From Amoeboaphelidium protococcarum (taxonomy: Eukaryota; Aphelidiomycota; Aphelidea), in NCBI GenBank assembly GCA_023515745.1, contig JALECJ010000004.1, forward strand, positions 248,001-312,000: a stretch of DNA of 64,000 nt, read 5' to 3'. The position numbers were made by a program, and so were the translations under genes. The notes below the pieces were generated by a model, which ran no database searches, was not told the DNA's origin, and worked only from the letters and a program-made list of their open reading frames with translations. Shown here one piece after another: positions 52,056-62,792 of this stretch. Within the stretch, counting starts at the first letter, position 1, and the number at the start of each line of letters is the position of its first letter.

Positions 52056-52558
52056 TCATAAAGCCTCTGCAGTACCATCACGCGGTCTGTATGCAATTCC
52101 ACGCTCTTATAGATCTTCAATAATATCTCCTGGAAGACGACCGAATACCTGAACTGCATAAACTCCACGCGTAAATTTATCCAATCGCTACCATCTAGCC
52201 ACCCAGCTATCATCTGGCTCCATCAATGATACAACTCTACATTATAATTATAGATATTAAATACAAATATTTAATACTAGTTTTCATAACATGAATAAGA
52301 GATACAATACCCGCTGAAATTAGGTGATGTGCAATCATACACTCGGTCCATATTGTCTCTCATCTGGAGCACTTGTTCACAATTATCACAACCATCTCGT
52401 CGAAATTAATTCTGATTCTACCAATTATTAATATTAGATATAGTTTATAATACAATCAAGTACAATTCTAGATTTTAGTAATATATCTATAATCATACCT
52501 TGACGAGGGAACATAGGAGGCATGCTCGCAATTTCTTATTACTCTCTACAGAGCTCAT
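52056..52558 (-). CDS. SPT4: SPT4 transcription elongation factor
   Basis: Exons 52558-52499, 52417-52311, 52236-52056; introns 81 and 74 nt; 115 residues (human 117). Zinc-binding KLRACLLCSLVK and DGCDNCEQVLQM, then DRVYDCTS, PDDSWVARWQRL, RGVYAVQVFGRLP. It partners SPT5 (NusG) as DSIF. Both introns restore the family sequence in frame. Confidence 0.94.
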
Positions 52559-52837
52559 ACTATTACGTTACACTTTAGCTCTAGGTAGTATTATATTATA
52601 TTAAACAATATTGCGAGATGTAATTGCTATATCTTTAGGATATCCTTTAGAATATAACAAGCTCCTTCTATTCACACTACGATAAGATCCTCTTTGTCTG
52701 ATGAAAGAGAAGTGAAGAAGAGAAAGCCTTCAAAATCTCTCTTCTCTTTAAACAACTCATATGCGGTATATATCTTATTTAAGTTGAAAGTTGGTTTATT
52801 TATTAATCGCTAGTAAAGCCTGGGAGTAATAGAGTAT

Positions 52838-54922
52838 ATGAGAGCGTTGACATTGGCCACGTGCAGTCTTAATTAGTGGGCACTTGATTTTAGTGGCAAC
52901 TTGGATAGAATAAAAGAGTCCATTAGGGTGTCCAAGAGTCGAGGTGCCGTGTATAGACTTGGTCCAGAGCTGGAAATTTGCGGATATGGTTGTAACGATC
53001 ACTTTTATGAGAGTGATACTTTTGATCATTGCTGGGAGGTACTTTGCGAGTTGTTGAATGACAAGTCGCTGCACGGAATTATTATAGATGTTGGTATGCC
53101 CGTGTGTCATAAGAGTGTCCGCTATAATTGTCGAGTATTGTGTCATAATGGTTAGATTCTCTTCATCAGACCGAAGCTCTACTTGGCCAATGATGGTAAT
53201 TACAGGGAGAGTAGATGGTTTACACCGTGGCTGAAGCATAGATCGAGCGAAGACTATCACCTACCTTAGATTGTATCGCAAGTGACCGGGTAGCGTTCTG
53301 TAATGATTGGAGATTTGGTGCTCAGGTGTGGTGATGCTGTATTTGGCTCAGAGGTGTGTGAAGAACTATTCACTCCACAATCGCCTCACATCACCCAGTC
53401 TTTTGATGGTGTTGAAGTATTTACTAATGGCTCTGCTAGTCATCATGAGTTGAGAAAGTTGACGCGGCGTCTGTCTCTTATTCAGGAAGCTATGCGTAAA
53501 GTTGGTGGTGTGTATATGTATGCTAATCAGCAGGGATGTGATGGTGAACGTGTATATTATGACGGGTGCGCATTAATTGCTGTCAATGGTCATATAGTGG
53601 CTCAAGGTTCTTAGTTCTCCCTTAATGATGTGGAAGTTGTTACAGCCACGGTAGATTTGGACGAGGTGCTTTCATATAGAGGGTCTCTGATCAGTCGTGG
53701 TCTTTAAGCTAGTTCTGTACAGTCTTATCCCTACTATGCATTTGAACAGTACATATGCAGATCATCTGATACAATGGCTGAGATAACATAGGCTATCAAG
53801 CCGCGCTGCTATACACCGGAATAAGAAATAAGTCTTGGTCCGGCGTGTTGGCTTTGGGATTACTTGAGACGGTCTGGCATGCGAGGCTTCCTCCTTCCAC
53901 TATCCGGTGGCATTGATAGTTGCTCTACCGCCACTCTTGTGTACTCAATGTGTCGTCTGGTGTATGATAAGTATACTAACGATCCGTAATGTCAGTACCA
54001 TGTTCAAGATGTTAAGGGGGTGATTGGAGCTGACGATCTGCCCACCTCACCCCAGGATTTATGTAACCGCATACTCCACACTTGTTATATGGGCTCCTCT
54101 AATTCAACGTTGTAGACTAGAGAACGTGCTCGTGCTTTATCATAAAGTATTGGATCATTTCATATGGACGTTAATATTGATGGTATAGTGGAGTCTTTCG
54201 TGTCCTTGTTATCTGCAGTTCTTCAGTTTGTGCCCAGATATAAAGTTCATGGTGGCTCTTAGGCCGAGAACTTGGCTTTGCAGAATATACAGGCTAGGAC
54301 GCGGATGGTGTTGTCTTATGCCATGGCTCAGTTGCTGCCTTTGTATAGAGGCCGTGAAGGAAGTCTGCTCGTCCTGGGCAGTGCTAATGTGGATGAATGT
54401 CTGCGTGGTTATTTTACCAAGTATGATTGCTCTAGTGCTGATATTAATCCAATAGGTTCAATATCTAAAGCAGACTTGAAATCATTTATCCAATATGCAA
54501 AGTTGGAATTTAATCTTCCCGTCCTAGAAGACTTTATTAATGCTGTTCCTAGTGCAGAGTTGGAGCCTGTAACTGCTGATTATGTACAAAGTGACGAGGC
54601 TGATATGGGTGTTACTTACGATGATTTATCATTATTTGGACGATTGCGTAAAATTCATCGCCTGGGACCGGTTGGTATGTTCAAGCATCTGATGTCATAG
54701 AATTGGAATGGCGTGAAAAGTGTTGCGGATATTCAGTAGACAGTTTGTAAATTGTTCAGATTCTACTCAATCAACAGGCACAAAATGACAACTGTTACTC
54801 CGTCGTACCATGCAGAGTCGTACTCTCCTGATGATAATCGCTTCGATCTGCGGCCATTTCTGTATAATACTCAGTGGACGTGGTAATTTGAGAAGATCAA
54901 GTAGCTATCCAAAGATACGTGA
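52838..54922 (+). CDS. NADSYN1: Glutamine-dependent NAD+ synthetase
   Basis: Intronless, 694 residues (human 706). N-terminal nitrilase-type glutaminase: LEICGYGC (Glu), [14 protein letters not shown] (Lys) and the nucleophile region RYNCRVL. C-terminal synthetase: [12 protein letters not shown] (ATP pyrophosphatase loop), [39 protein letters not shown] and [11 protein letters not shown]. It amidates nicotinic acid adenine dinucleotide with ammonia channelled from Gln. Confidence 0.96.
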
Positions 54923-54973
54923 TGTTTATAATCATTATTCTCTATATAAAAACTATACATAGTTTCCTTTTAA

Positions 54974-56454
54974 TCACAACTCCATATCTTTTGCATAAAG
55001 TCCACTGATTTCTGATAAGAACAGCGTCTTATTGTTCACTATAAACTCTAAAAATTGCTATCTATCCTCCAGCAATTGACTAAACTTTTCTCTAATCAAC
55101 TTCTCCTCAGCTACACAAATTTCGAAAGTTAGTCCAAATAATTCATGGTACAACAGTCAATAGTATACTTACAATATTCGCGAACACGATCCGCGGTCTC
55201 TGACTAATTCAATGCTTCGATCTGCTCCACGATTTCCTTGGTGTTGACGGTTTGAAGCACGTCCTTTATTTTGTACAGATGGGTAAGCTTAGTCATCTCG
55301 ATCTGATATTTCTCTTCATGTTCCATCGACTTGACAATATCGCGCAATTCCACCTCTCTAAAGGTTCGCCAGTCCAACTTTGGTTCGACTTGCGCAGATT
55401 AAGAAGCTGAATTGATGGCAGATATCTCGTTACTTTCAATCACTTACTAAATTGCATCAACCCATAACTTGAATTCATTTTCATCAGCCGCCTGAAGGAC
55501 AATGTTATTCTAAGCGCAGATTTGAAAGCAGTGCGACTTCATATTCTCCTTTGAGACATCCAGAACGGACGTGATTACAGCAGTCAAAATAACTTTGCAA
55601 TCCTTCTCTGCAACATTCTCTTTATCGGCATAGATTAGCTTGTCTTCATACAATGTGAAGTACTATCTCTTCCAATTCTTAGTAAAGGTGCCCTAATTTT
55701 TGCTCTTCTTTGCCAGAAATCCTTTTTTAATCAGCGATTTATCCGTGTTGGTAGAAAAGTAATTCTGAAATCCACTTAGCACTTTTAATATTTTAAGCTT
55801 CTTCTTCTACAGGTCTGCAGACACCTTGATATCGCGAATCTTCTGCTCCAATAGTAAGAATGCCAGATTACACACTAGCTACTGTTAAATTGAATTGCAT
55901 AATGCTACAGCGTGCTTAATTATCTAACCTTGAGATATTTGGATAAATAGCTAACGGTCTCCAGCTTCAGTTTCGTTGTACTTGACTTTGAGATTCATCA
56001 CTGTGCTGACAAATGCATTTAGATTGCTCAATACATCGTCAAAAGTAACCCGCTCGTCATCATAGCATCTGATACCATTGATCAAATCAGTAATCTTACT
56101 CAGTATGATTTTCACCTGAGCATCACACTTGCTCTTAATCCCCATCATCTATTCATCAGGTTTCAGCGTTCCTGATTAGGATGTTTCACTGATTCCAGAG
56201 CGAAGATCCGAGACATTGAACATTAAACTTCTAAACAGGCACACATATTGTTAGCACTTCTATTCATTGTAATCGGCCACTAATTTATTCTTAAATACTT
56301 CAGTCAAATCAAGCACCGACTTCTTCTTTCTCTGAGTCTTGGTATTTCTCATCGTCAGGACTTGATCAACCACTGACGCTTAGCCTTTGGCTTCATTGAC
56401 ATCTGAAGTAACAAATTGATTTGGCTGTGTCTTGCTCTTTTTAAGATTAAACAT
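54974..56454 (-). CDS. PH-domain protein with helical (BAR-like) N-terminus
   Basis: Exons 56454-55173 and 55110-54974, intron 62 nt; 472 residues. Residues 1-240 are helical and charged with heptad-like spacing. A PH domain spans about 240-340 (KKGFLAKKSKN, WKRQYFTLYEDKLIYAD, SHCFQICAQN, ENEFKLWVDAIQQVIE with the invariant Trp). The tail is coiled coil. The layout resembles BAR-PH proteins (ACAP, ASAP, yeast Sip3 types) without ArfGAP. A role in membrane/phosphoinositide binding is inference. Confidence 0.7.
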
Positions 56455-56833
56455 GATTTACTTGACTTTTGCTCAGGAATTATTACGTTGAAAGCAAGAT
56501 ACTAAGAAGAAGAATTGGTGGAGCCTTTTAAACAAAAGAAATGATGTTTAAATCAGGGCTGTCGTCAAGATGCCATGAGTGCACAGACGTATTGAGCATA
56601 TCGCGGTTGCATTGTGTAAAGCAATCCAAATTTAAGCTAATGTTAGATCATCTTATAATCATCTACAAAATAGACAAGAAATATGGTCGCACTCGATATA
56701 GTCCGTCAAGGAAGTGTGGCTTATTAATGGGAGAAGGATGAGACAACAGATAATCAGGGGTGTCGGTAAAATGCTTTGATTATGAAAGCATCTCCCCCGC
56801 CGAGTCTTCTCATCTTCAGAGCAACTGAACAAC
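56455..56833. other. Intergenic, with one doubtful 66-codon ORF
   Basis: 379 bp. An ORF at 56541-56741 (starting MMFKSGLSSRCHEC) ends in TGA and has two CxxC-like spacings, but no family and no intron support. Treated as promoter DNA for two divergent genes. Confidence 0.3.
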
Positions 56834-57799
56834 ATGTCGGATAATAAACTAAAAGCTAGTAGAATGATCGTATATAAGCCATCTATATTTGGCGCAGTTG
56901 GAATTTCGCTGCTGCTTGCTGCCACGACATTCTATCTAATGTATACAACGAGTTTTGGTAGTCGTGCTTTTGAGGCTGGTGTAGCTCGCGAGCGTGGTAA
57001 TGATTACAGTAGCAGGTATGGTGTCAAGATGGCGGTTCCAGATGTCTCCATTTTTGACTTCAAAGCTCGTGTGGCAGCGCGTCACGGCTGGTATCCTGTA
57101 GTTCGTGGTTTCCGCACTCCATACTCTTACTTGAATTTGACTCTGGTCTAAACTGATGCCGAAGAGATTCAGGTGAAGATCGTGACGGATGCCAATAACA
57201 AGCATGATGAGTACACTGTCTTTAGCGGATATCTGACTCCAAATTATCGTGTCATTTCTATCCCGCGTTTCTCCCTTACTGATATGGACGACTCGTACAG
57301 TGTGTACATTAAAGTTGACCATGAAGATACTCGTAATGTTTTGCTCCAGGTAATTAGTATGCCAACAGCAGTTGGTAGGTACGCGAAAATAAGCCACACA
57401 ACTAGCATAACTCCAACCAAAAGCCTGGATATTAGTATTTTGCATTCTGAATCCGGTCTTACCTATGAGTATTATCCAACGGTGCAAAATCTTACTTATG
57501 ATCAACAGAAATTTGGACCAATGGTTCTAGGCGTCGATTTTGTGTTGAAATAAGGTAATGGCAACAACATCACGCTGAGCAGTCACGAGTGGAAGGTTGG
57601 TGGGAAAGAGTTCTGGTCTCTGTCAGCTAGGCCACTTATTGTAGATTTCAACCAGATCGGCTTGTACAGTGACTGGGATCGCCAGGACACTAAAACGTAC
57701 TTGAAGTATTATGTTAAGGATGGTGACAAGGATGTGTTAATAAATGGGACTTTCGGATACATTGCCATCTCTCTATCCAAGGTCTTACCGGAGTACTGA
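56834..57799 (+). CDS. Type II membrane glycoprotein, unknown family
   Basis: Intronless, 321 residues. One N-terminal anchor (IFGAVGISLLLAATTFYLMY), then a large lumenal/extracellular beta-rich region with four N-glycosylation sequons (NLTL, NLTY, NNITL, NGTF). No domain recognised. The only TAR codons are in VQTD and LKQG. Its topology suggests an ER or surface protein. Confidence 0.7.
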
Positions 57800-58266
57800 A
57801 GTAAATACCATCCGTATGAGCTATGATCAATACGAGTTGAATCAAAAAGAAATTTTAATGAATTAATTGAGTTTTTATGCAAAATGTTGCACCATCATAC
57901 AGCCGCATGATTGTAATTATTACAAGTTCAGTAGTGAGAGATTCAATGCCGCGTCAGTTGACTGTTTTACTGAAACAACATCTGATTGTTTCAAGTGCGC
58001 GAAACATCGCAGGCCGGCCGGTCGTTCTTCTTCGTGCACAAAGTATCAGGCAGGTAGGTTGTTTGTTCCTCTATATTGTCTTTGCACTACTTACTGTATA
58101 CTCTCCATACTGTACATCATTGCATTGTAATATATTGGTGGCTTTTTGGCTCTGTTGCGCTTTGAAGGATATTGCGTTACTAATTATATTGATTCATCTT
58201 TCAGGACTGCTTGTTTGAACAATAATTGGAGATACAACTTTGAACACTTTGTCGTCGAATAGGAAA
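57800..58266. other. Intergenic, with an uncertain 113-codon ORF (57877-58218)
   Basis: The ORF from ATG 57877 has no TAR codon, ends in TGA, and has a basic half (VLLRAQSIRQ) then a hydrophobic half. A GTAGGT...TTTCAG segment within it could be an intron, although the acceptor lacks the usual TGTAG. It may equally be the 5' UTR of the Rb-like gene. Not called as a gene. Confidence 0.3.
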
Positions 58267-61115
58267 ATGCTTGTTGGTGATGATAGTGAAGATCGCCTTC
58301 TGCCTATAAAGAGAGTTAGAAAAGCTGGTGTTGACGATGAATCTGATTTTGAGATTAATTTGAATAACCTGGTGAACCAGGACGATATATGGCTGCAGCA
58401 GTAGAAGGGTCATTTTGTTGTTTTGTATTCCTCACTTAACTGTGACAGCGAGAGTCAGAGATTAAGCACTCAGTTGGCCCACACCTATCTGAGATTGTAG
58501 CTCAACTCTGGTCAGTCCTTTAACGTTTAACAAGTCAAGAACATGTGTGCGGCATGTATTTGGATTGTTGATATTGTACATGCACGTTATACAGGGTTGT
58601 CCATCAATTAAATTTTGAAAGCATCTTCTACAAGGTATTTAATTGTTAGTTAGATTGACGAATAGTATATTTAAATCTTTTCGCTCTGTTATGTAGTTTT
58701 GAGCAATTTGGATAGGATGTTGGAGATATTGCTCGGTCTGATGCAATAATATCAGAAGAGGAAAAGGGTAAGATAAGTGCAAGTCTGGAGCGGATAAAGG
58801 TGGACTATAATGCCTGTCAGTTTGCACTGAACGTCCTCAAGTAATGGTTCCACATATTTCTTAATTTCAATGTTAATTCATCCTAGCCAGAGAAGGTGCC
58901 TTTATTCGCTCGAAATGTATTTTAGTTTACTTGGACTTTGATATTGTACACTAAGCTGTCCCTGGTAAAAGATCAGGTGAACTCTGAGAATATTGCCTAC
59001 TTGATACTCTGCTGCTTCAGGTTCGTCTGTAATAGCATCCCACTTGATTTTATATCTACTTTGGAAAGAGGTAAGAATTATAGATTATGTACATAGGATT
59101 TGTATATTATCCGTAAAAATTTGATATGTAGTTTAACAGTATGATAATCAATTCAGTGATTTTGACTCATAGTGCAGGTGGACGTAATTTGAGCCTTAAG
59201 TGTTGGCGATATTGGCAAAGAAATTGAATGTTAGTTACAGCGATGTCAAGTAGTAAGAGGCAGCCTTCATTCAGTTGCTCCATAATGATTTTGTTAGCAG
59301 TAAAGTTTGGTAATATGAGACTATTGTTACTCATTAAGACACTAGAGGAAAGTATTTGTTCAAACTCATCTCATTTATTGAATAGAATAAGTTTTTACTT
59401 AATTTGGACGCTTTATCTAGATAATACGAGATGTTGTTCCGTTCAACTAGTGGATAGTTTGATGGACTATTGTGGTTGCAGTCTAGTGGCGCTGATGGGC
59501 AAAAGCTATAGATCAATGCTCCGCAGAAACTTGCCACACCTGCAGTAATATCTAAGAGGGAAGCTCCAAGGTGTCTAAAATCTAAACTTGCTCATGCCAG
59601 CGCGTTGGAGATGTCTATGCTCTCCACTCCTCTGACCGCGAGACATATGAAAGTGAAGACTGGCGATACCATTGAGAATTCTTGTATTCTGTAAAGATTC
59701 TCATAGATGCAAGTAATCTATGCTAAAAGCAATGAACATGGAATGCCTTTAGACTTTTATCGTTCATTACCATAAGAGTACTCCCATCGAGTATCTGCAT
59801 TGTACAATGACGTTATATAGTAGATCACTTTGGCTGATGTGTAAAATGAGCCTCAGTGGAAATTGGCAGTTACGATCAGTTTTTACGTTCTGGATTCTAT
59901 TATGCTTGCCGAACGGGCCAAGAGTGGCAAGATTGTGAATTTTTAGAGCTTGTTGCACAATTCAGACTGGCTCAAATCCATTCTAGCATGTTCCTTGGAG
60001 ACTGTGAGATTTATAAAGAGTATTTCATCACTATCGCTGCAGCATATTATGAAGTCTTTGAAACTCCAACCGTACAGTCTTTGCATAGGTATTGAATATT
60101 TCATACGATACAGTACTAAAATGCTCAATTGGAACGTGATTAAGCATTTCAAGACACTGGAAGAACGAATTCTGGAGCAAGAGTTGTGGTAGCATGAGCA
60201 GCCGTTATATACTGAATTGCAAGCTGAGCTGAGGCATACAACTTCTGCCGTGTCACCACTTACATCTCCGCGAAAGGCTCTTAAGTTTATTGTGGAGAAG
60301 CCTAAGGATCATCATGATCAGAGCGAATCATGCTAGTCAAATCATTCGGTGTCGCCGTTGGAACTCATTCATCGCAAATTGTTCCGACTCATAGATACTA
60401 GACTTTATGCTCTATGTGCAGAGTTGAAGATTACGGATAATCTGATCAAGAAAATGTGGTCTGTCTGCGCTGAAGTCGTTCTGCGAGAATACGAGTGGCG
60501 GCTTTTGTTTAAACGCCACGTAGACTTGATTGTCATGTGCTGTATCTTTGGGGTGCTGAGAGCAACGAAATCTTCTACTCATATGCAAGAAGTATCATTT
60601 AGCAAGATTATTGAAGTGTACACGAAGCAGCCGCAATTTTCGACTCGTGCATACTGTGAAGTGTATCTCAATGGCAAGACTACGAATATAGTAGAATTCT
60701 ACAATCTAATGTTCAGAGAGACACTTAAAGAGATTATGGGCAAGTTTATGGTGGATGATTCGGCTCATCATCATCCTCAACCTTTAATGTCTCCGCGGAG
60801 AAGTCAATGTTCGTTACCGAGATCGTTTACTGCGTAGTAATCACCGCTAGACCTTCTTAGTCCGCGGTCTAAACGTTTATCGTGTGATCCGAGAGAAGCT
60901 TTGGTAAGATTACGTATGAGATGATGATGACATGTATCATTTATTTATTTATTTGAATTGTGGTGTAGGCATTCAAGTAAGCTGGTGTATCGGACAATGC
61001 AATCTGCTCCTCTGAAGTGAAGAAGCCGCGGAAGCTTCATTTCTCGAAATCTGGTCTCTCTAAATCTGCAAACACCTTTATCCATCAGAAGGAGTAACCT
61101 CAGCGAAAAATATGA
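58267..61115 (+). CDS. Retinoblastoma-family pocket protein
   Basis: Exons 58267-58634, 58697-59070, 59132-60903, 60969-61115; introns 62, 61 and 65 nt; 886 residues. N-terminal cyclin-like region (SLERIKVDYNACQFALNVL then RNVFQFTWTLILYTK). RB_A pocket at about 430-600 (SFYVLDSIMLAERAK, IKHFKTLEERILEQE). RB_B at about 655-790 (LFRLIDTRLYALCAEL, FKRHVDLIVMCCIFGVL, SFSKIIEVYTKQPQF, NIVEFYNLMFRE). A Ser/Pro-rich C-terminus follows, with SPR-type CDK sites. Represses E2F targets at G1/S in animals and plants. Canonical Saccharomyces lacks it (Whi5 instead). Confidence 0.93.
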
Positions 61116-61334
61116 TGTTTTTAGCGTTTATTAAAATAAAAGTATAATGCTGATTGCACTATGTCAATGTTGTAAGCTTAGTGATGGCTGCCACCACATG
61201 TGACGGTAATATTGTTAAAATTATCAATCTATCTACAGCAAAGAGCTGTGTCTGCTTCAATTACGGACTTTGAATCAGTCAGTTTAACGTATTTAGGCAC
61301 TTTTCAAATTCGAATGGAATAACGTCCAGTAGTT

Positions 61335-61679
61335 TCATGATTGACCTTTTATAGTTTATTCGCTCAATGCTTGCAAGTAAAAATATCCCACGTCACACCA
61401 ATATTGTGATTTAAACTTTGTTGCACCAACTTTGTGACCGCGTACCACTGAAGAGCTTTGATTAGACAGTCGATGTTTCAGCTGCCATATGATTAGACAA
61501 TGCTGGTCACAATCGTGATTGACCCATGCTACATCATTGTTTTGTCGTTTGAAATTTGGTATAAAGTTGTACAGGTATCCCCTTCTGCCTTTTTCACCCT
61601 TTTCTGGTAATCTATAACTATTAAAAATCCTAATTTATCCACAATAAAATGAAACTCTAATATCTACCAATTATATCAT
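61335..61679 (-). CDS. Possible SET-domain fragment (doubtful)
   Basis: Open frame of 114 codons from ATG 61679 to TGA 61335. It contains AWVNHDCDQHC, like the NHxC motif of SET methyltransferases, and a later VGYFYLQALSEQTIKGQ that resembles the strand before the catalytic WNY/DY. The frame stops exactly where that motif would follow (TGA, then NYW). No pre- or post-SET Cys cluster. Its first 31 bp overlap the start of the plus-strand secreted-protein gene. It could be a relic, part of a larger unresolved gene, or chance. Confidence 0.3.
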
Positions 61680-62716
61680 GTCTGTCTCTGGTGTTATCAG
61701 TGCCTTTTCCTGGTCAGGTTGACCTGGTAAAGCGCCAATCTGGCCCGATTTCAAAAATTACCCCAGAATATGTGGATCATAACGGCCTGTTATTGCCTTA
61801 TGAATAGCTCGCAAGAAAAGGTGTGACGCGTACTGAAGCTGATACACTGCAATACGAAGAGTGGGCGAATCAGGCAACGTTTGACGGTGAATCGTTTATC
61901 CGGCCAGACGGTACGTATATGGATGAAGCGGCAATAAGACGCGTGGTGGCATTGGCAGGCAAAACTCCGGAGGAAGCGGATAGAATTGTCAAGGAAATTG
62001 CAGCTGGTACTTATGACCCAATGAGAGTTGAAAGCAACCCAGATTATTATTCTCCTCCTCGCTAATGGGATTAAGCTGAAACTGCTCCGCCAAGCGATGC
62101 GCAATAATTAGCTCCTCCACCCAATGACGCGCTAACATAAGCTCCATCACCCAATACCTAGGAAGCCTAAGCTCCTTCAACTGCTGCCGGTACTGGATCT
62201 CTGATTAGCCAAGTCCAAGAGAACGGTGACTCTTCTGGTGACTTAACGATATAGTAATAGCCTGAAGACGCGTTGCCTGGTAATGGAAATCCTAAGGCTG
62301 ACTAAGCTGGGGTCCTTGGAAATGCTGCAGGTAATTAGAATGTACAACCACAGATTTAGCCTGCAGTGTCTGATGGACCAACTCTGCCAGATACGCGTAA
62401 AAACTAGTAAGAAGCTGGCACTAGTTAGTTACCACAAGTTGCTTCTGCTGTTCCAAGTCCTGCCTAGCCCACAGCTCCAAAGCCTGTTGTAGCTTCTTAA
62501 CCAGTGGCGCCTGCCGCTCCGAATCCTGCTGTTCCTATTAAACAACCTGCCGTACCTCCTGCTGCAAAGCCTGCTGCACCTGCTGTTCCAAAGCCCGCGA
62601 TTTCAAAGCCCACTATTTCAATGCCCGCTGTTCCAAAACCTGCTCCAAAGCCATCTACACCCGCTCCAAAACCAAAACCTTCCGTTTCAAAACCAACTTC
62701 GTCTGGTAAAAAATGA
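61649..62716 (+). CDS. Secreted protein with Pro/Ala/Lys-rich low-complexity tail
   Basis: Intronless, 355 residues. The start ATG 61649 gives a good signal peptide (MKLQYLPIISCLSLVLSVPF). Residues about 30-150 form a compact segment with ITPEYVD, YEEWANQATFDGESFI, and an EF-hand-like PDGTYMDEAAI... helix-rich part. The rest is low complexity, ending in repeats of KPAVPKPA-like units (62480-62700). Such tails are common in cell-wall or matrix proteins. Function unknown. Confidence 0.75.
62480..62710 (+). repeat. Imperfect repeats coding Lys-Pro-Ala-rich units
   Basis: Degenerate units around CCAAAGCCTGC and variants give a PxP-K-P-A pattern in the reading frame of the secreted protein. Because of the repeat, the antisense strand also stays open, which is an artefact. 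Confidence 0.7.
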
Positions 62717-62792
62717 TTTCGCCTATGAATGGGCACCATTGCATCTTTAAATATACCTCCGTGAATAAATATGATGATTATTTATATGTGAA

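Noticed and set aside
56541-56741. 66-codon ORF with CxxC-like spacing
   Set aside because: No homology recognised, no intron or context support.
62497-62739. Antisense Gly/Phe-rich ORF opposite the secreted protein tail
   Set aside because: Open only because of the repeat composition; the plus strand has the signal peptide and in-frame start.
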